Shown: positions 42,241 through 51,361, counted from the first letter of the stretch. The stretch is DNA of 64,000 bases from Pseudomonas ceruminis (GCF_021602025.1 NZ_BQHW01000001.1:62001-126000); one strand, 5' to 3'. The notes: generated from the letters alone by a model not told the origin. Program-made: numbers and translations.

Positions 42241-43203
42241 ATGTTCGACCTGGCCGCCTTGCGTGAAGCTGCAGCGTTCGTTCACCAGCATGTACCTGCC
42301 ACGCCTCAGTATGCCTGGCCCTTGCTGGCTGAGCGGTTGGGGTGTCAGGTGTGGGTAAAGCACGAGAACCATGCACCCACCGGTGCGTTCAAGGTTCGCG
42401 GTGGGTTGGTCTATGTGCGCTCGCTATTGGACGAGGGCGCGCCACCGCGTGGGTTGGTCACTGCCACCCGTGGCAATCATGGTCAGAGCATGGCACTGGC
42501 AGCGCGCCAGGCCGGTCTGCCGCTGGTGATCGTGGTGCCTGAGGGCAACGCCACAGAGAAAAACGCCGCCATGCGTGCCCTGGGGGCGGAGCTGGTCGAG
42601 CACGGCGCCGATTTCGACGTGGCTCGCGAGGAAGCGGCACGGCTGGCCGCGCAACTGGGCTATGACATGGTGCCTTCGTTCCACCCTGAACTGGTACGGG
42701 GCGTGGCCACTTACGCCTTGGAGCTGTTCGAGGCGGTGGCGGATCTGGATTGTGTGTACGTGCCGATCGGCATGGGGTCGGGTATTTGCGGGCTGATCCA
42801 GGCGCGCAACCTGCTGGGGTTGAAGACTGAGATCGTGGGTGTCGTTTCCAGTGCTGCCGATGCCTACGCGCAAAGTTTCGAGCAAGGCCGCATCGTCACC
42901 ACCGCTACGGCGAACACCTTTGCCGACGGCATGGCGTGCCGGGTGCCGCACCCTGATGCCTTCGCCCTGGTCCGTGAAAACGCTGCGCGGATCGTGCGCG
43001 TGGACGATGCTGAAGTCGCCGCCGCCATGCGGCTTTATCACGAAGCCACGCACAACACTGCCGAGGGCGCCGGTGCCGCTGCACTGGCGGCGCTATGGCA
43101 AGAGCGGGAACAACAGACAGGCAAGCGAGTGGCGGTGGTGCTGAGCGGCGCCAATATCGATCGAGCCCGCTACGCCCAAGTGCTGACGGCGGTAAACGGC
43201 TGA
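42241..43203 (+). CDS. Threonine/serine dehydratase (single-domain, catabolic type)
   Basis: 320 residues from the ATG at 42241, with AAAAGG nine bases upstream. The PLP Lys is in HENHAPTGAFKVRGG near residue 51, with VTATRGNHGQSMALAARQ and GMGSGICGLIQ following. It lacks the C-terminal ACT regulatory domain of biosynthetic IlvA, so it is the TdcB-like catabolic form that deaminates threonine or serine (or a hydroxy-amino acid) to the keto acid. It is divergent from the MocR gene and probably controlled by it. Exact substrate not certain. Confidence 0.9.
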   Translation: MFDLAALREAAAFVHQHVPATPQYAWPLLAERLGCQVWVKHENHAPTGAFKVRGGLVYVRSLLDEGAPPRGLVTATRGNHGQSMALAARQAGLPLVIVVPEGNATEKNAAMRALGAELVEHGADFDVAREEAARLAAQLGYDMVPSFHPELVRGVATYALELFEAVADLDCVYVPIGMGSGICGLIQARNLLGLKTEIVGVVSSAADAYAQSFEQGRIVTTATANTFADGMACRVPHPDAFALVRENAARIVRVDDAEVAAAMRLYHEATHNTAEGAGAAALAALWQEREQQTGKRVAVVLSGANIDRARYAQVLTAVNG

Positions 43204-43320
43204 AGCATTTTGGGCAGGTGGTACCTGATCGAACGCCTCCCGGCTATCGTGAGTTCAGTCTGGTCAGCCCTGCCGTGCCTTCAGGCGATGGGCAATGGTA
43301 TTGGCGACGCTGGCATGGCC

Positions 43321-43348
43321 TGTCGATTTTCTCGGCCACCGTTCGACC
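43321..43348 (+). promoter_or_regulatory. Candidate ECF42-type sigma factor promoter
   Basis: TGTCGA at 43321-43326, 17-base spacer, CGACC at 43344-43348. This matches the ECF42 promoter description I recall (TGTCGA at -35, CGA/TC at -10) and sits before the four-gene operon that ends with an ECF42-like sigma factor. Confidence 0.6.
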
Positions 43349-43357
43349 ATGAGATGA

Positions 43358-43379
43358 AGGCACCGCTAACGCGGTGCCT
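43358..43379 (+). other. Hairpin in the leader of the ECF42 operon
   Basis: AGGCACCGC at 43358-43366 pairs perfectly with GCGGTGCCT at 43371-43379, four-base loop TAAC. It would form at the extreme 5' end of the operon transcript, 31 bases before the first ATG. No T-tract follows, so it is more likely a stabilising element or an end for the upstream gene. Confidence 0.5.
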
Positions 43380-43410
43380 GAACTCTCTTGAACGACCGGA
43401 GGAGCAGCCG

Positions 43411-43836
43411 ATGAACACCCATGCCGAAAGCGAAATCCGCCAATTGATCGAGCGCTGGATGCAGGCCGTGCGCGACCGTGACATCCAAGGCATCGTCGCC
43501 CCCTATACCGATGACATCGTGGCCTTCGACGCCATCAAGGCACTGCAATTCAAGGGCAAGGCCGTCTACCAGGCGCATTGGGAGATGTGCATGGGCTTTT
43601 GCACCGGCCCGATGATCTTCGAACTCGCCGAGCTCACGGTGCAGGCCGATGGCGGCCTGGGCGTGGCCCACTGGCTTAACCGCTGCGGCCCGTCGGAGGA
43701 CGAAAGCCAATGCGGCTTCATGCGTGCCACTGTTGCCTACCGCAAAGAAGGCGGGCAATGGCGGGTGTTTCATGAACACTGGTCGGCACCCTTCGACATG
43801 GAAACCCAGAAAGCACTGTTCGATCTCAAGCCCTGA
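43411..43836 (+). CDS. SnoaL/NTF2-like protein of the ECF42 operon
   Basis: 141 residues, ATG at 43411 with GGAGGAG upstream. The NTF2-fold pattern is seen in IRQLIERWMQAVRDRDIQGIVAPYTDDIVAFDAIKALQFKGKAVYQAHW and the C-terminal ATVAYRKEGGQWRVFHEHWSAPF. Members bind or convert small molecules; the function here is unknown. It is the first gene behind the ECF42-type promoter, with 43 bases to the next gene. Confidence 0.85.
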   Translation: MNTHAESEIRQLIERWMQAVRDRDIQGIVAPYTDDIVAFDAIKALQFKGKAVYQAHWEMCMGFCTGPMIFELAELTVQADGGLGVAHWLNRCGPSEDESQCGFMRATVAYRKEGGQWRVFHEHWSAPFDMETQKALFDLKP

Positions 43837-43879
43837 TCGGCTATTGCCAAACGCACTTTGCAAAGCCGTGGAGATGATC

Positions 43880-44224
43880 ATGAAATACCTGTGCCTGGTC
43901 TATTGTGACGAAGGGCTGCTGCACAGCCTGCCCGACAGCCCGGCAGACGCCGAATGCATGGCTTACGCCCAGGCGCTGCACGGCACCGGGCGCATGCTCG
44001 CGGCCGAGGCGCTGAAACCTGTGCAAACGGCCACCACGGTGCGTATGCGTAGCGGCCATATGAGCCTGACAGACGGCCCGTTCGCCGAAACCAAAGAGCA
44101 GCTTGCGGGCTTTTATCTGGTTGACGCCCGCGACCTCAACGAGGCACTCACCATCGCCAAAGGCATCCCCGCCGCACGTGTCGGCAGCGTTGAAGTAAGG
44201 CCCGTGCGCGAACTGCAACCCTGA
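43880..44224 (+). CDS. DGPF/YciI family protein
   Basis: 114 residues. The family name motif is visible: LTDGPFAETKEQLAGFYLVDARDLNEA, preceded by MKYLCLVYCDEG. The start at 43880 has GGAG about eight bases upstream; an ATG at 43874 is possible. DGPF proteins are the usual neighbours of ECF42 sigma factors and are part of their target regulon; their activity is unknown. The next gene begins 21 bases downstream. Confidence 0.9.
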   Translation: MKYLCLVYCDEGLLHSLPDSPADAECMAYAQALHGTGRMLAAEALKPVQTATTVRMRSGHMSLTDGPFAETKEQLAGFYLVDARDLNEALTIAKGIPAARVGSVEVRPVRELQP

Positions 44225-44245
44225 CAGCAACGGAGAACAATAAGC

Positions 44246-44731
44246 ATGAGCCTTGCCCAACCTGCGCAAGCGCAGCACGAGTTGTCCATCAGCCGGTTGA
44301 TCGACGCCCCGCCCACCAAAGTGTTCCGTGCCTGGACCGAGCCGCAGTGGCTGATGCAATGGTGGGGGCCGCACGGCATGACCACCCCGCAATGCGAGAT
44401 GCAGTTGTGGGTTGGCGGGCTGTTCCGGACCTTGATGCGTGCGCCGGATGGCACCGAGTACCCCACCCAAGGCGTATTCCTGGAGATCGCCGCACCGCGC
44501 CGACTGGTGTTCACCGATGCCTTTGGGCCAGGTTGGGTCCCCTCGGCCAAGGCCTTCATGACCGCCGTGGTGACCTTTGACGAAGAACACGGCAAGACCC
44601 GCTACACCGCCCGTGCCTGGCACTGGAACGCGACGGACAGCCGGGCCCATGAAGAAATGGGCTTTCACCAGGGCTGGGGAGAAAGCCTGGACCGCCTGGT
44701 GGAGGTCGTGACCCAGCGGATGCCGGACTGA
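44246..44731 (+). CDS. SRPBCC (AHSA1-type) domain protein
   Basis: 161 residues. START/Bet v1-like pattern: HELSISRLIDAPPTKVFRAWTEPQWLMQWWGPHGMTTPQCEMQLWVGGLFRTLMRAPDG, GVFLEIAAPRRLVFTDAF and the C-terminal HQGWGESLDRLVEVVTQRM. The fold forms a hydrophobic ligand pocket. It is the third gene of the ECF42 operon, and its stop overlaps the sigma gene start by one base (TGATG). Confidence 0.88.
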   Translation: MSLAQPAQAQHELSISRLIDAPPTKVFRAWTEPQWLMQWWGPHGMTTPQCEMQLWVGGLFRTLMRAPDGTEYPTQGVFLEIAAPRRLVFTDAFGPGWVPSAKAFMTAVVTFDEEHGKTRYTARAWHWNATDSRAHEEMGFHQGWGESLDRLVEVVTQRMPD

Positions 44732-45969
44732 TGGCGGACCTGGCGCAGGTGCGGGCACAGGTCGAGGCCGTCTACCGACGAGACTCACGGCGCATCCTGG
44801 CGACGCTGATTCGCTTGCTGGGGGATTTCGACCTGGCCGAGGAGGCCATGCACGATGCGTTCTTCATTGCCGTCGAGCGTTGGCAGCGTGATGGTGTGCC
44901 GCACAACCCCCGGGCGTGGCTGGTCTCCACCGGTCGCTTCAAGGCCATCGATGCAGTGCGTCGACGGGCGCGTTTCGACCGCTCGCAGGCGGACTTGATC
45001 ATGCTCCTCGAGGGCCAGGGGCAGGACCCCAGTGAGGACGAACTGCTCGCTGACGACCGCCTGCGCTTGATCTTCACCTGCTGCCACCCGGCCCTGGCGG
45101 CCGATGCCCAGGTGCCGCTCACCTTGCGTGAGGTCTGCGACCTGACCACCGAGCAGATTGCCCGGGCCTTCCTGCAAAGCCCGGCGACCATCGCCCAGCG
45201 TATCGTGCGGGCCAAGGCCAAGATCCGCGACGCCCGCATCCCCTACCAGGTGCCGGAGCTGCATGAGTTGCCTGTGCGCCTGGCGAGTGTGTTGCGGGTC
45301 ATCTACCTGGTGTTCAACGAGGGCTACTCGGCGTCGTCCGGCGAGGTGCTGTTGCAGCAAGCGCTGAGCGACGAGGCGATTCGTCTTGGTCGTTTGCTGG
45401 TGCAACTGTTGCCGGACCCGGAGGCAGTCGGGCTGCTCGCATTGATGTTGCTGCAGGCCTCGAGGCAGCGCGCCCGCAGCGATGCTGACGGTGATCTGGT
45501 ACTGCTTGAGCAGCAGGATCGCAGTTTGTGGGATCGCGAGCAGATTACCGAGGGTTGTGAGCTGGTGCGGCGGGCATTACGCAGCCGAGGCTTTGGTGCC
45601 TATACCGTGCAGGCGGCGATTGCTGCGGTGCACGCCGAGGCCGCCACGGCAGAGGAAACCGACTGGGCGCAGATCGTTGGCTTGTACGACGTGTTGCAGC
45701 GGCATTGGCCGAGCGCAGTGGTGGTGTTGAACCGGGCCGTGGCGTTGGCCAAGCGCGACGGGCCCCAGGCGGGGTTGGTGGAGGTCGAAGCGCTTCTGGC
45801 GGCCGGTGAGTTGCGCGACTATCACCTGGCGCATGCGACTCGGGCGCAATTGCATCAGCAACTAGGCAACATCGATGAAGCCCGCGAGGCCTGGCGACAG
45901 GCGCTGGAGTTGACCCGGCAGGAACCTGAGCGCCGGCATATCGAACGGCAGTTGCAGGCGTTGGGATGA
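44731..45969 (+). CDS. ECF42-like RNA polymerase sigma factor with C-terminal extension
   Basis: 412 residues. Sigma region 2 is DFDLAEEAMHDAFFIAVERWQRDGVPHNPRAWLVSTGRFKAIDAVRRRARF near residues 30-80, region 4 is TLREVCDLTTEQIARAFLQSPATIAQRIVRAKAKIRDARI near 130-170. The remaining 230 residues form a helical extension (LLVQLLPDPEAVGLLALMLLQASRQRARSD; WPSAVVVLNRAVALAKRDGPQAGLVEVEALL; RQALELTRQEPERRHIERQLQAL) that is needed for activity in studied ECF42 members. No anti-sigma gene is present, as usual for this group. Overlaps the SRPBCC stop. Confidence 0.93.
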   Translation: MADLAQVRAQVEAVYRRDSRRILATLIRLLGDFDLAEEAMHDAFFIAVERWQRDGVPHNPRAWLVSTGRFKAIDAVRRRARFDRSQADLIMLLEGQGQDPSEDELLADDRLRLIFTCCHPALAADAQVPLTLREVCDLTTEQIARAFLQSPATIAQRIVRAKAKIRDARIPYQVPELHELPVRLASVLRVIYLVFNEGYSASSGEVLLQQALSDEAIRLGRLLVQLLPDPEAVGLLALMLLQASRQRARSDADGDLVLLEQQDRSLWDREQITEGCELVRRALRSRGFGAYTVQAAIAAVHAEAATAEETDWAQIVGLYDVLQRHWPSAVVVLNRAVALAKRDGPQAGLVEVEALLAAGELRDYHLAHATRAQLHQQLGNIDEAREAWRQALELTRQEPERRHIERQLQALG

Positions 45970-46026
45970 AGAGTCAGTACCGGCCCTGCCGGCGACGTGC
46001 CAACCACAGGGCAGGTACCGAGTCCA

Positions 46027-46497
46027 TCAGCTCGCCACGAAATTCGGCGGCGATACCAGCTCAACGGTCTGCTGCTTGCGCGGTGCCAGGATCTCGGCTT
46101 CACCTTCGACCACCAGCTCATCGTGCTGGTTGTAAACGTTGGTGGCGATGCGCACCTTGAACTTGGGCAGTTTTTCAAGGATTTCCAGGCGCACGGTCAG
46201 GGTGTCGCCGATCTTCACCGGCTTCTGGAAGCTCATCTTCTGGCCCAGGTAGATGGTGCCGGGGCCTGGCAGGGTGCAAGCCACGGCGGCGCTGATCAGC
46301 GCACCGCTGAACATGCCATGGGCAATGCGCTCGCGGAACATGCTCTTGGCCGCGAACTCGGCATCCAGGTGCACCGGGTTGTGGTCACCGGACATCGCGG
46401 CGAACAGCTGGATGTCGCGTTCTTCCACAGACTTTTCGTAACTGGCCTTCTGGCCGACTTCTAGAGCTTCGTAGGGCGTATTGGTGACCTGGGTCAT
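46027..46497 (-). CDS. phaJ: (R)-specific enoyl-CoA hydratase (MaoC/PhaJ family)
   Basis: 156 residues. The hydratase-2 motif AAMSGDHNPVHLDAEFAAKSMFRERIAHGMFSGALISAA carries the catalytic Asp and His near residues 38-44. It hydrates trans-2-enoyl-CoA from beta-oxidation to (R)-3-hydroxyacyl-CoA, the monomer for medium-chain polyhydroxyalkanoate. In P. putida and P. aeruginosa the phaJ1 gene lies beside the hydrolase and fadD genes exactly as here. 22 bases separate it from the hydrolase gene it probably follows in one transcript. Confidence 0.9.
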   Translation of the reverse strand: MTQVTNTPYEALEVGQKASYEKSVEERDIQLFAAMSGDHNPVHLDAEFAAKSMFRERIAHGMFSGALISAAVACTLPGPGTIYLGQKMSFQKPVKIGDTLTVRLEILEKLPKFKVRIATNVYNQHDELVVEGEAEILAPRKQQTVELVSPPNFVAS

Positions 46498-46530
46498 TGG
46501 CGCTTCCTTGATGGACGGGCGAGGCCGCTA

Positions 46531-47475
46531 TCATTCACTGCGGGCAGGGCGGCCAAGGGCCAGCGCCTGCTCCAGCCATGCGAGGATATCGGCGGTGACC
46601 TCGTCCCGATTGAGTTCGTTGAGCACTTCGTGTCGCGCCTGAGGGTAGACGCGCAACTGTACATGTCGGTTGCCGGTCGCGCGCAGGGCGTCGGCCAGAT
46701 GAGTGAGACGCTTGCCGGCACTCACCGGATCACATTCGCCGCCAATCACCAGCATTGGCAGGTTCGGATCAATCTGCGCGAGGTTGCCTGGCAGGCTGAT
46801 CTGCACCAGGCCCTGCAGCAGGTCGAGCCACAGCTGGTTGCTACAGCGAAAGCCGCACAGCGGGTCGTTGAGGTACTTGTCCACTTCCTCCGGGTCGCGG
46901 CTCAACCAGTCAAACGCGGTGCGGGTGGGCTTGAAGGCTTTATTGAACGCGCCGAACGACAGCCAGTCGATCAACGCGCTCTTGCCCAGCGGGCCCTGGC
47001 GCCAGGCCTCCAGGCGAGCGATCAGGCGCGCCGCGCGATACAGCGCCGGCGGCTGGAAGTTGGAACCGCTGAGAATCGCCCCGTGAACGCTGCCACTGTG
47101 GTGCATCAGATAGGCCTGGGCGATGTAGCTGCCCATGCTGTGGCCGAACAGGAACAGCGGCGTGCAGGGGAACTGCTGGCCGATGTGCTGGGCGAGCAGG
47201 CCCAGGTCGTTGACCACAGCATTCCAGCCATGATGCCGGGCGAACAGGCCGAGGCTGCCCAGCTGCGCAGTACGTCCATGGCCGCGCAGGTCGGCAGCCA
47301 GCAGCGCATAGCCAACATTGCTCAAGGCGTGGCCTAGGCGCTGATAGCGCCCGGCATGCTCGGCCATGCCATGCGCCAGCAGCACCACCGCCTTGACCGG
47401 CGTGGCCGGCAGCCATTGGTGTACGTACAGGCTGCAATGCTCACTGGCGGGCAGCCAGAAGGCGTCATGGGGCAT
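46531..47475 (-). CDS. Alpha/beta hydrolase, monoacylglycerol lipase-like
   Basis: 314 residues from the ATG at 47475 (AAAGGAC upstream). The nucleophile Ser is in FLFGHSMGSYIAQAYL near residue 115, with HGMAEHAGRYQRL before it; a catalytic Asp in VIGGECDPVSAGK and His in YPQARHEVLNELNRDE near 285 complete the triad. Family members split monoacylglycerol or lysophospholipid to release fatty acid, which fits the adjacent fadD genes and phaJ. It probably leads the hydrolase-phaJ transcript. Confidence 0.9.
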   Translation of the reverse strand: MPHDAFWLPASEHCSLYVHQWLPATPVKAVVLLAHGMAEHAGRYQRLGHALSNVGYALLAADLRGHGRTAQLGSLGLFARHHGWNAVVNDLGLLAQHIGQQFPCTPLFLFGHSMGSYIAQAYLMHHSGSVHGAILSGSNFQPPALYRAARLIARLEAWRQGPLGKSALIDWLSFGAFNKAFKPTRTAFDWLSRDPEEVDKYLNDPLCGFRCSNQLWLDLLQGLVQISLPGNLAQIDPNLPMLVIGGECDPVSAGKRLTHLADALRATGNRHVQLRVYPQARHEVLNELNRDEVTADILAWLEQALALGRPARSE

Positions 47476-47691
47476 GGGGAGTCCTTTGCGCAGGGTACGA
47501 GCACAGTGTATGCGCAACCGGCCGGATTGCAGGAAGGGCACAAATAAGATTCACAATGTTAATGGCGGCACCTGGCGTATAGGCCACCTGGGGCTTACCT
47601 GCTAACGTCGGTTCAACACCTTTTTGCCACTCGGCAAAGGGGACAAGGGATGACAGGCTCACAGCGGGTCCAGGCAGAGGAACAATAATAA

Positions 47692-49380
47692 ATGCAAGCC
47701 GACTTCTGGAATGACAAACGCCCGGCGGGCGTACCTTCCACCCTCGACATACAGGCGTATACCTCGGTGGTCGAGGTTTTCGAGCGCTCCTGCAAGCGCT
47801 TTGCCGACCGCCCGGCATTCAGCAACCTGGGCGTGACCCTCAGCTACGCCGAGCTTGAGCGCTATTCCGCGGCCTTCGCCGCCTGGCTGCAGCAGCATAC
47901 CGACCTGGTGCCGGGTGACCGCATCGCGGTGCAGATGCCCAACGTGCTACAGTATCCCATCGCGGTGTTCGGTGCCTTGCGCGCCGGGCTGATCGTGGTC
48001 AATACCAACCCGCTGTATACCGAGCGCGAGATGCGCCATCAGTTCAAGGACTCGGGGGCCCGCGCCCTGGTGTACCTGAACATGTTCGGCAAGCGTGTTC
48101 AAGACGTGCTGCCCGATACCAGCCTCGAGTACCTGATCGAGGCGAAGATGGGCGACCTGTTGCCCACCGCCAAGGGCTGGTTGGTGAACACCGTGGTCGA
48201 CAAGGTGAAGAAGATGGTCCCGGCCTACCATCTGCCGCAGGCGCTGTCGTTCAAGCAGGTATTGCGCGAGGGCCGCAGCCTGACGCACAAGCCGGTGTCG
48301 CTGACCCTCGACGATATCGCCGTGCTGCAGTACACCGGCGGCACCACCGGGTTGGCCAAGGGGGCGATGCTCACCCATGGCAACCTGGTGGCCAACATGC
48401 TGCAGGTGCTGGCCTGCTTCTCCCAGCATGGCCCGGACGGGCAGAAGCTGATCAAGGAAGGCCAGGAGGTGATGATTGCACCGCTGCCGCTGTATCACAT
48501 CTATGCCTTCACCGCGAACTGCATGTGCATGATGGTCACGGGCAACCATAACGTGCTGATCACCAACCCGCGGGACATTGCCGGTTTCATCAAGGAGCTG
48601 GGCAAGTGGCGGTTCTCTGCGTTGCTGGGGCTCAATACGCTGTTTGTCGCGCTGATGGACCACCCAGGCTTCCGGCAACTGGACTTCTCGGCCCTCAAGG
48701 TCACCAACTCGGGTGGAACGGCACTGGTCAAGGCCACCGCCGAGCGCTGGGAAAGCCTTACGGGCTGCCGCATCGTCGAGGGTTACGGCCTGACCGAGAC
48801 TTCCCCGGTAGCCAGCACCAACCCCTATGGCCAGCTTGCGCGCCTGGGCACGGTGGGCATTCCGGTGGTGGGTACGGCGTTCAAGGTGATCGACGACGAG
48901 GGTAACGAATTGCCACTGGGCGAGCGGGGCGAGCTGTGCATCAAGGGCCCGCAGGTGATGAAAGGCTACTGGCAGCAACCCGATGCCACTGCCCAGACGC
49001 TGGATGCCGATGGCTGGCTGAAAACGGGTGATATAGCGGTAATCGACCCTGATGGCTTTACCCGAATCGTCGATCGCAAGAAGGACATGATCATCGTCTC
49101 GGGTTTCAACGTGTATCCCAATGAAATCGAAGACGTGATCATGGGCCACCCACAGGTCGCCAACTGTGCCGCCATCGGCGTACCGGACGAGCGCTCCGGC
49201 GAGGCCGTGAAACTGTTCGTGGTGGCGCGGGACGCGGGGCTCAGCGTCGATGAGCTCAAGGCCTACTGCAAGGCCAATCTCACCGGCTACAAGGTGCCCA
49301 AGCACATCGTGCTGCGCGAATCGCTGCCGATGACGCCGGTGGGCAAGATTCTGCGGCGTGAGTTGCGCGAAATGGCGTGA
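47692..49380 (+). CDS. fadD2: Long-chain fatty acid-CoA ligase FadD2
   Basis: 562 residues. AMP-binding motifs are YTGGTTGLAKGAMLTHGNLVANML near residue 211, EGYGLTETSPVASTNP near 364, and the C-terminal hinge DGWLKTGDIAVIDPDGFTRIVDRKKDMIIVSGFNVYPNEIEDVI. It activates fatty acids to acyl-CoA for beta-oxidation. In P. putida this is the first of a tandem fadD2-fadD1 pair. About 63% similarity by eye to the next gene. A T-rich hairpin and another palindrome follow, so it is probably transcribed separately from fadD1. Confidence 0.93.
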   Translation: MQADFWNDKRPAGVPSTLDIQAYTSVVEVFERSCKRFADRPAFSNLGVTLSYAELERYSAAFAAWLQQHTDLVPGDRIAVQMPNVLQYPIAVFGALRAGLIVVNTNPLYTEREMRHQFKDSGARALVYLNMFGKRVQDVLPDTSLEYLIEAKMGDLLPTAKGWLVNTVVDKVKKMVPAYHLPQALSFKQVLREGRSLTHKPVSLTLDDIAVLQYTGGTTGLAKGAMLTHGNLVANMLQVLACFSQHGPDGQKLIKEGQEVMIAPLPLYHIYAFTANCMCMMVTGNHNVLITNPRDIAGFIKELGKWRFSALLGLNTLFVALMDHPGFRQLDFSALKVTNSGGTALVKATAERWESLTGCRIVEGYGLTETSPVASTNPYGQLARLGTVGIPVVGTAFKVIDDEGNELPLGERGELCIKGPQVMKGYWQQPDATAQTLDADGWLKTGDIAVIDPDGFTRIVDRKKDMIIVSGFNVYPNEIEDVIMGHPQVANCAAIGVPDERSGEAVKLFVVARDAGLSVDELKAYCKANLTGYKVPKHIVLRESLPMTPVGKILRRELREMA

Positions 49381-49397
49381 GCCCAAAAGCCGATGGT

Positions 49398-49419
49398 CAG
49401 AGCGTCGCGCGGCGCTCTG
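49398..49419 (+). terminator. Hairpin after fadD2
   Basis: CAGAGCG at 49398-49404 pairs with CGCTCTG at 49413-49419; followed by CTTGCGGTTTT. Confidence 0.7.
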
Positions 49420-49466
49420 GCTTGCGGTTTTCGGCGTGGAATTTGGCGCTTTAAGCTAAATACTCT

Positions 49467-49500
49467 AAAAATGACTTGTATTGTTCATTGAGTCATTTTT
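49467..49500. terminator. AT-flanked hairpin between fadD2 and fadD1
   Basis: AAAAATGACT at 49467-49476 pairs perfectly with AGTCATTTTT at 49491-49500, 14-base loop, ending in a T run; a second terminator or a regulatory element. Confidence 0.65.
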
Positions 49501-49663
49501 GTGACCGCAAGGCCCGTTTTGGCCTCTAGGCGACCCCTGGCAAAGCTGTTACTCTCGGCCCGCTTTCAGATGATTCGGTTTGCAATGAGCCGGCATCTCA
49601 TATCAATAATAAACGCATCGACGCGTGAATCGAACTTCGCTGTTGCTGAAGGAGTGGGCTTCC

Positions 49664-51361
49664 ATGATCGAACATTTTTGGAAGGATAAATACCCAGCCG
49701 GGATTACGGCGGAAATCAATCCTGACGAATTCCCCAATATCCAGGCTGTACTTAAGCAATCCTGCCAACGTTTTTCCGACAAACCGGCCTTTAGCAACCT
49801 GGGCAAGACCATCACCTACGGCGAGTTGTATGCCCTGTCGGGGGCGTTTGCCGCCTGGCTGCAGCAGCATACCGACCTCAAGCCGGGTGATCGCATTGCC
49901 GTGCAACTGCCCAATGTCCTGCAATACCCGGTTGCTGTATTCGGTGCCCTGCGCGCCGGCTTGATCGTGGTCAACACCAACCCGTTGTACACCACACGGG
50001 AAATGGAGCACCAGTTCAACGACTCTGGGGCCAAGGCGCTGGTATGCCTGGCGAACATGGCGCACCTGGCCGAAAAAGTCGTGCCCAAGACCCAGGTCAA
50101 ACACATCATCGTCACCGAAGTGGCCGACTTGTTGCCGCCGCTCAAGCGCCTGCTGATCAACAGCGTGATCAAGTACGTGAAGAAAATGGTACCGGCCTAC
50201 AACCTGCCCACCGCCATACGCTTCAACGATACCCTGGCGCTGGGCAAGGGGCAGCCGGTGACCGAGGCCAACCCCCACGCCAATGATGTTGCCGTGCTGC
50301 AATACACCGGCGGCACCACCGGTGTGGCCAAAGGCGCGATGCTCACCCACCGCAACCTGGTGGCCAACATGCTGCAGTGCCGGGCGCTGATGGGCTCGAA
50401 CCTGCAGGAAGGCTGCGAGATCCTCATCACGCCGCTGCCGCTGTACCACATCTACGCGTTCACCTTCCATTGCATGGCGATGATGCTGATCGGCAGCCAC
50501 AACGTGCTGATCAGCAACCCGCGTGACTTGCCTGCGATGGTCAAGGAGCTGAGCAAGTGGAAGTTCAGCGGCTTCGTCGGCCTCAACACCCTGTTCGTTG
50601 CCCTGTGCAACAACGAAGCGTTCCGTGCGCTGGACTTCTCTGCGCTGAAAATCACGCTCTCGGGTGGTATGGCCCTGCAATTGAGCGTGGCCGAGCGCTG
50701 GAAGGCCGTCACCGGTTGCGCCATCTGCGAAGGCTACGGCATGACCGAAACCAGCCCGGTGGCGGCGGTCAACCCTGCCGAGGCGAACCAGGTCGGGACC
50801 ATTGGCATTCCCATGCCTTCGACCCTGTGCAAGATCATCGACGACAATGGCAACGAACTTCCCTTGGGCGAAGTGGGTGAGCTGTGCGTCAAGGGGCCAC
50901 AGGTGATGAAGGGCTACTGGCAGCGTGAAGAGGCCACCACCGAGATTCTCGACAGTGAAGGCTGGCTGAAGACAGGTGACATCGCCCTGATCCAACCGGA
51001 CGGTTACATGCGCATCGTTGACCGCAAGAAGGACATGATCCTGGTCTCGGGTTTCAACGTGTACCCCAACGAGCTGGAAGACGTGCTCGCCGCGTTGCCG
51101 GGGGTGCTTCAGTGCGCGGCGATCGGCGTGCCGGACGAGAAGTCGGGTGAGCTGATCAAGGTGTTCATCGTGGTCAAACCGGGCATGACCCTGACCAAAG
51201 AGCAGGTGATGGAGCACATGCGTGCCAACGTCACTGGCTACAAGGTGCCGCGTTTCATCGAGTTCCGCGATGCCCTGCCGACGACCAACGTGGGCAAGAT
51301 CCTGCGTCGCGAATTGCGTGATGAAGAGTTGAAGAAGCAGGGGCTGAAGAAAATCGCCTGA
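49664..51361 (+). CDS. fadD1: Long-chain fatty acid-CoA ligase FadD1
   Basis: 565 residues from the ATG at 49664 (GAAGGAG upstream). Same motifs as FadD2: YTGGTTGVAKGAMLTHRNLVANML, EGYGMTETSPVAAVNP, EGWLKTGDIALIQPDGYMRIVDRKKDMILVSGFNVYPNELEDVL and the C-terminal catalytic Lys in GKILRRELRDEELKK. FadD1 is usually the main exogenous fatty-acid ligase. Separated from fadD2 by about 280 bases with two hairpins, so it probably has its own promoter. Confidence 0.94.
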   Translation: MIEHFWKDKYPAGITAEINPDEFPNIQAVLKQSCQRFSDKPAFSNLGKTITYGELYALSGAFAAWLQQHTDLKPGDRIAVQLPNVLQYPVAVFGALRAGLIVVNTNPLYTTREMEHQFNDSGAKALVCLANMAHLAEKVVPKTQVKHIIVTEVADLLPPLKRLLINSVIKYVKKMVPAYNLPTAIRFNDTLALGKGQPVTEANPHANDVAVLQYTGGTTGVAKGAMLTHRNLVANMLQCRALMGSNLQEGCEILITPLPLYHIYAFTFHCMAMMLIGSHNVLISNPRDLPAMVKELSKWKFSGFVGLNTLFVALCNNEAFRALDFSALKITLSGGMALQLSVAERWKAVTGCAICEGYGMTETSPVAAVNPAEANQVGTIGIPMPSTLCKIIDDNGNELPLGEVGELCVKGPQVMKGYWQREEATTEILDSEGWLKTGDIALIQPDGYMRIVDRKKDMILVSGFNVYPNELEDVLAALPGVLQCAAIGVPDEKSGELIKVFIVVKPGMTLTKEQVMEHMRANVTGYKVPRFIEFRDALPTTNVGKILRRELRDEELKKQGLKKIA

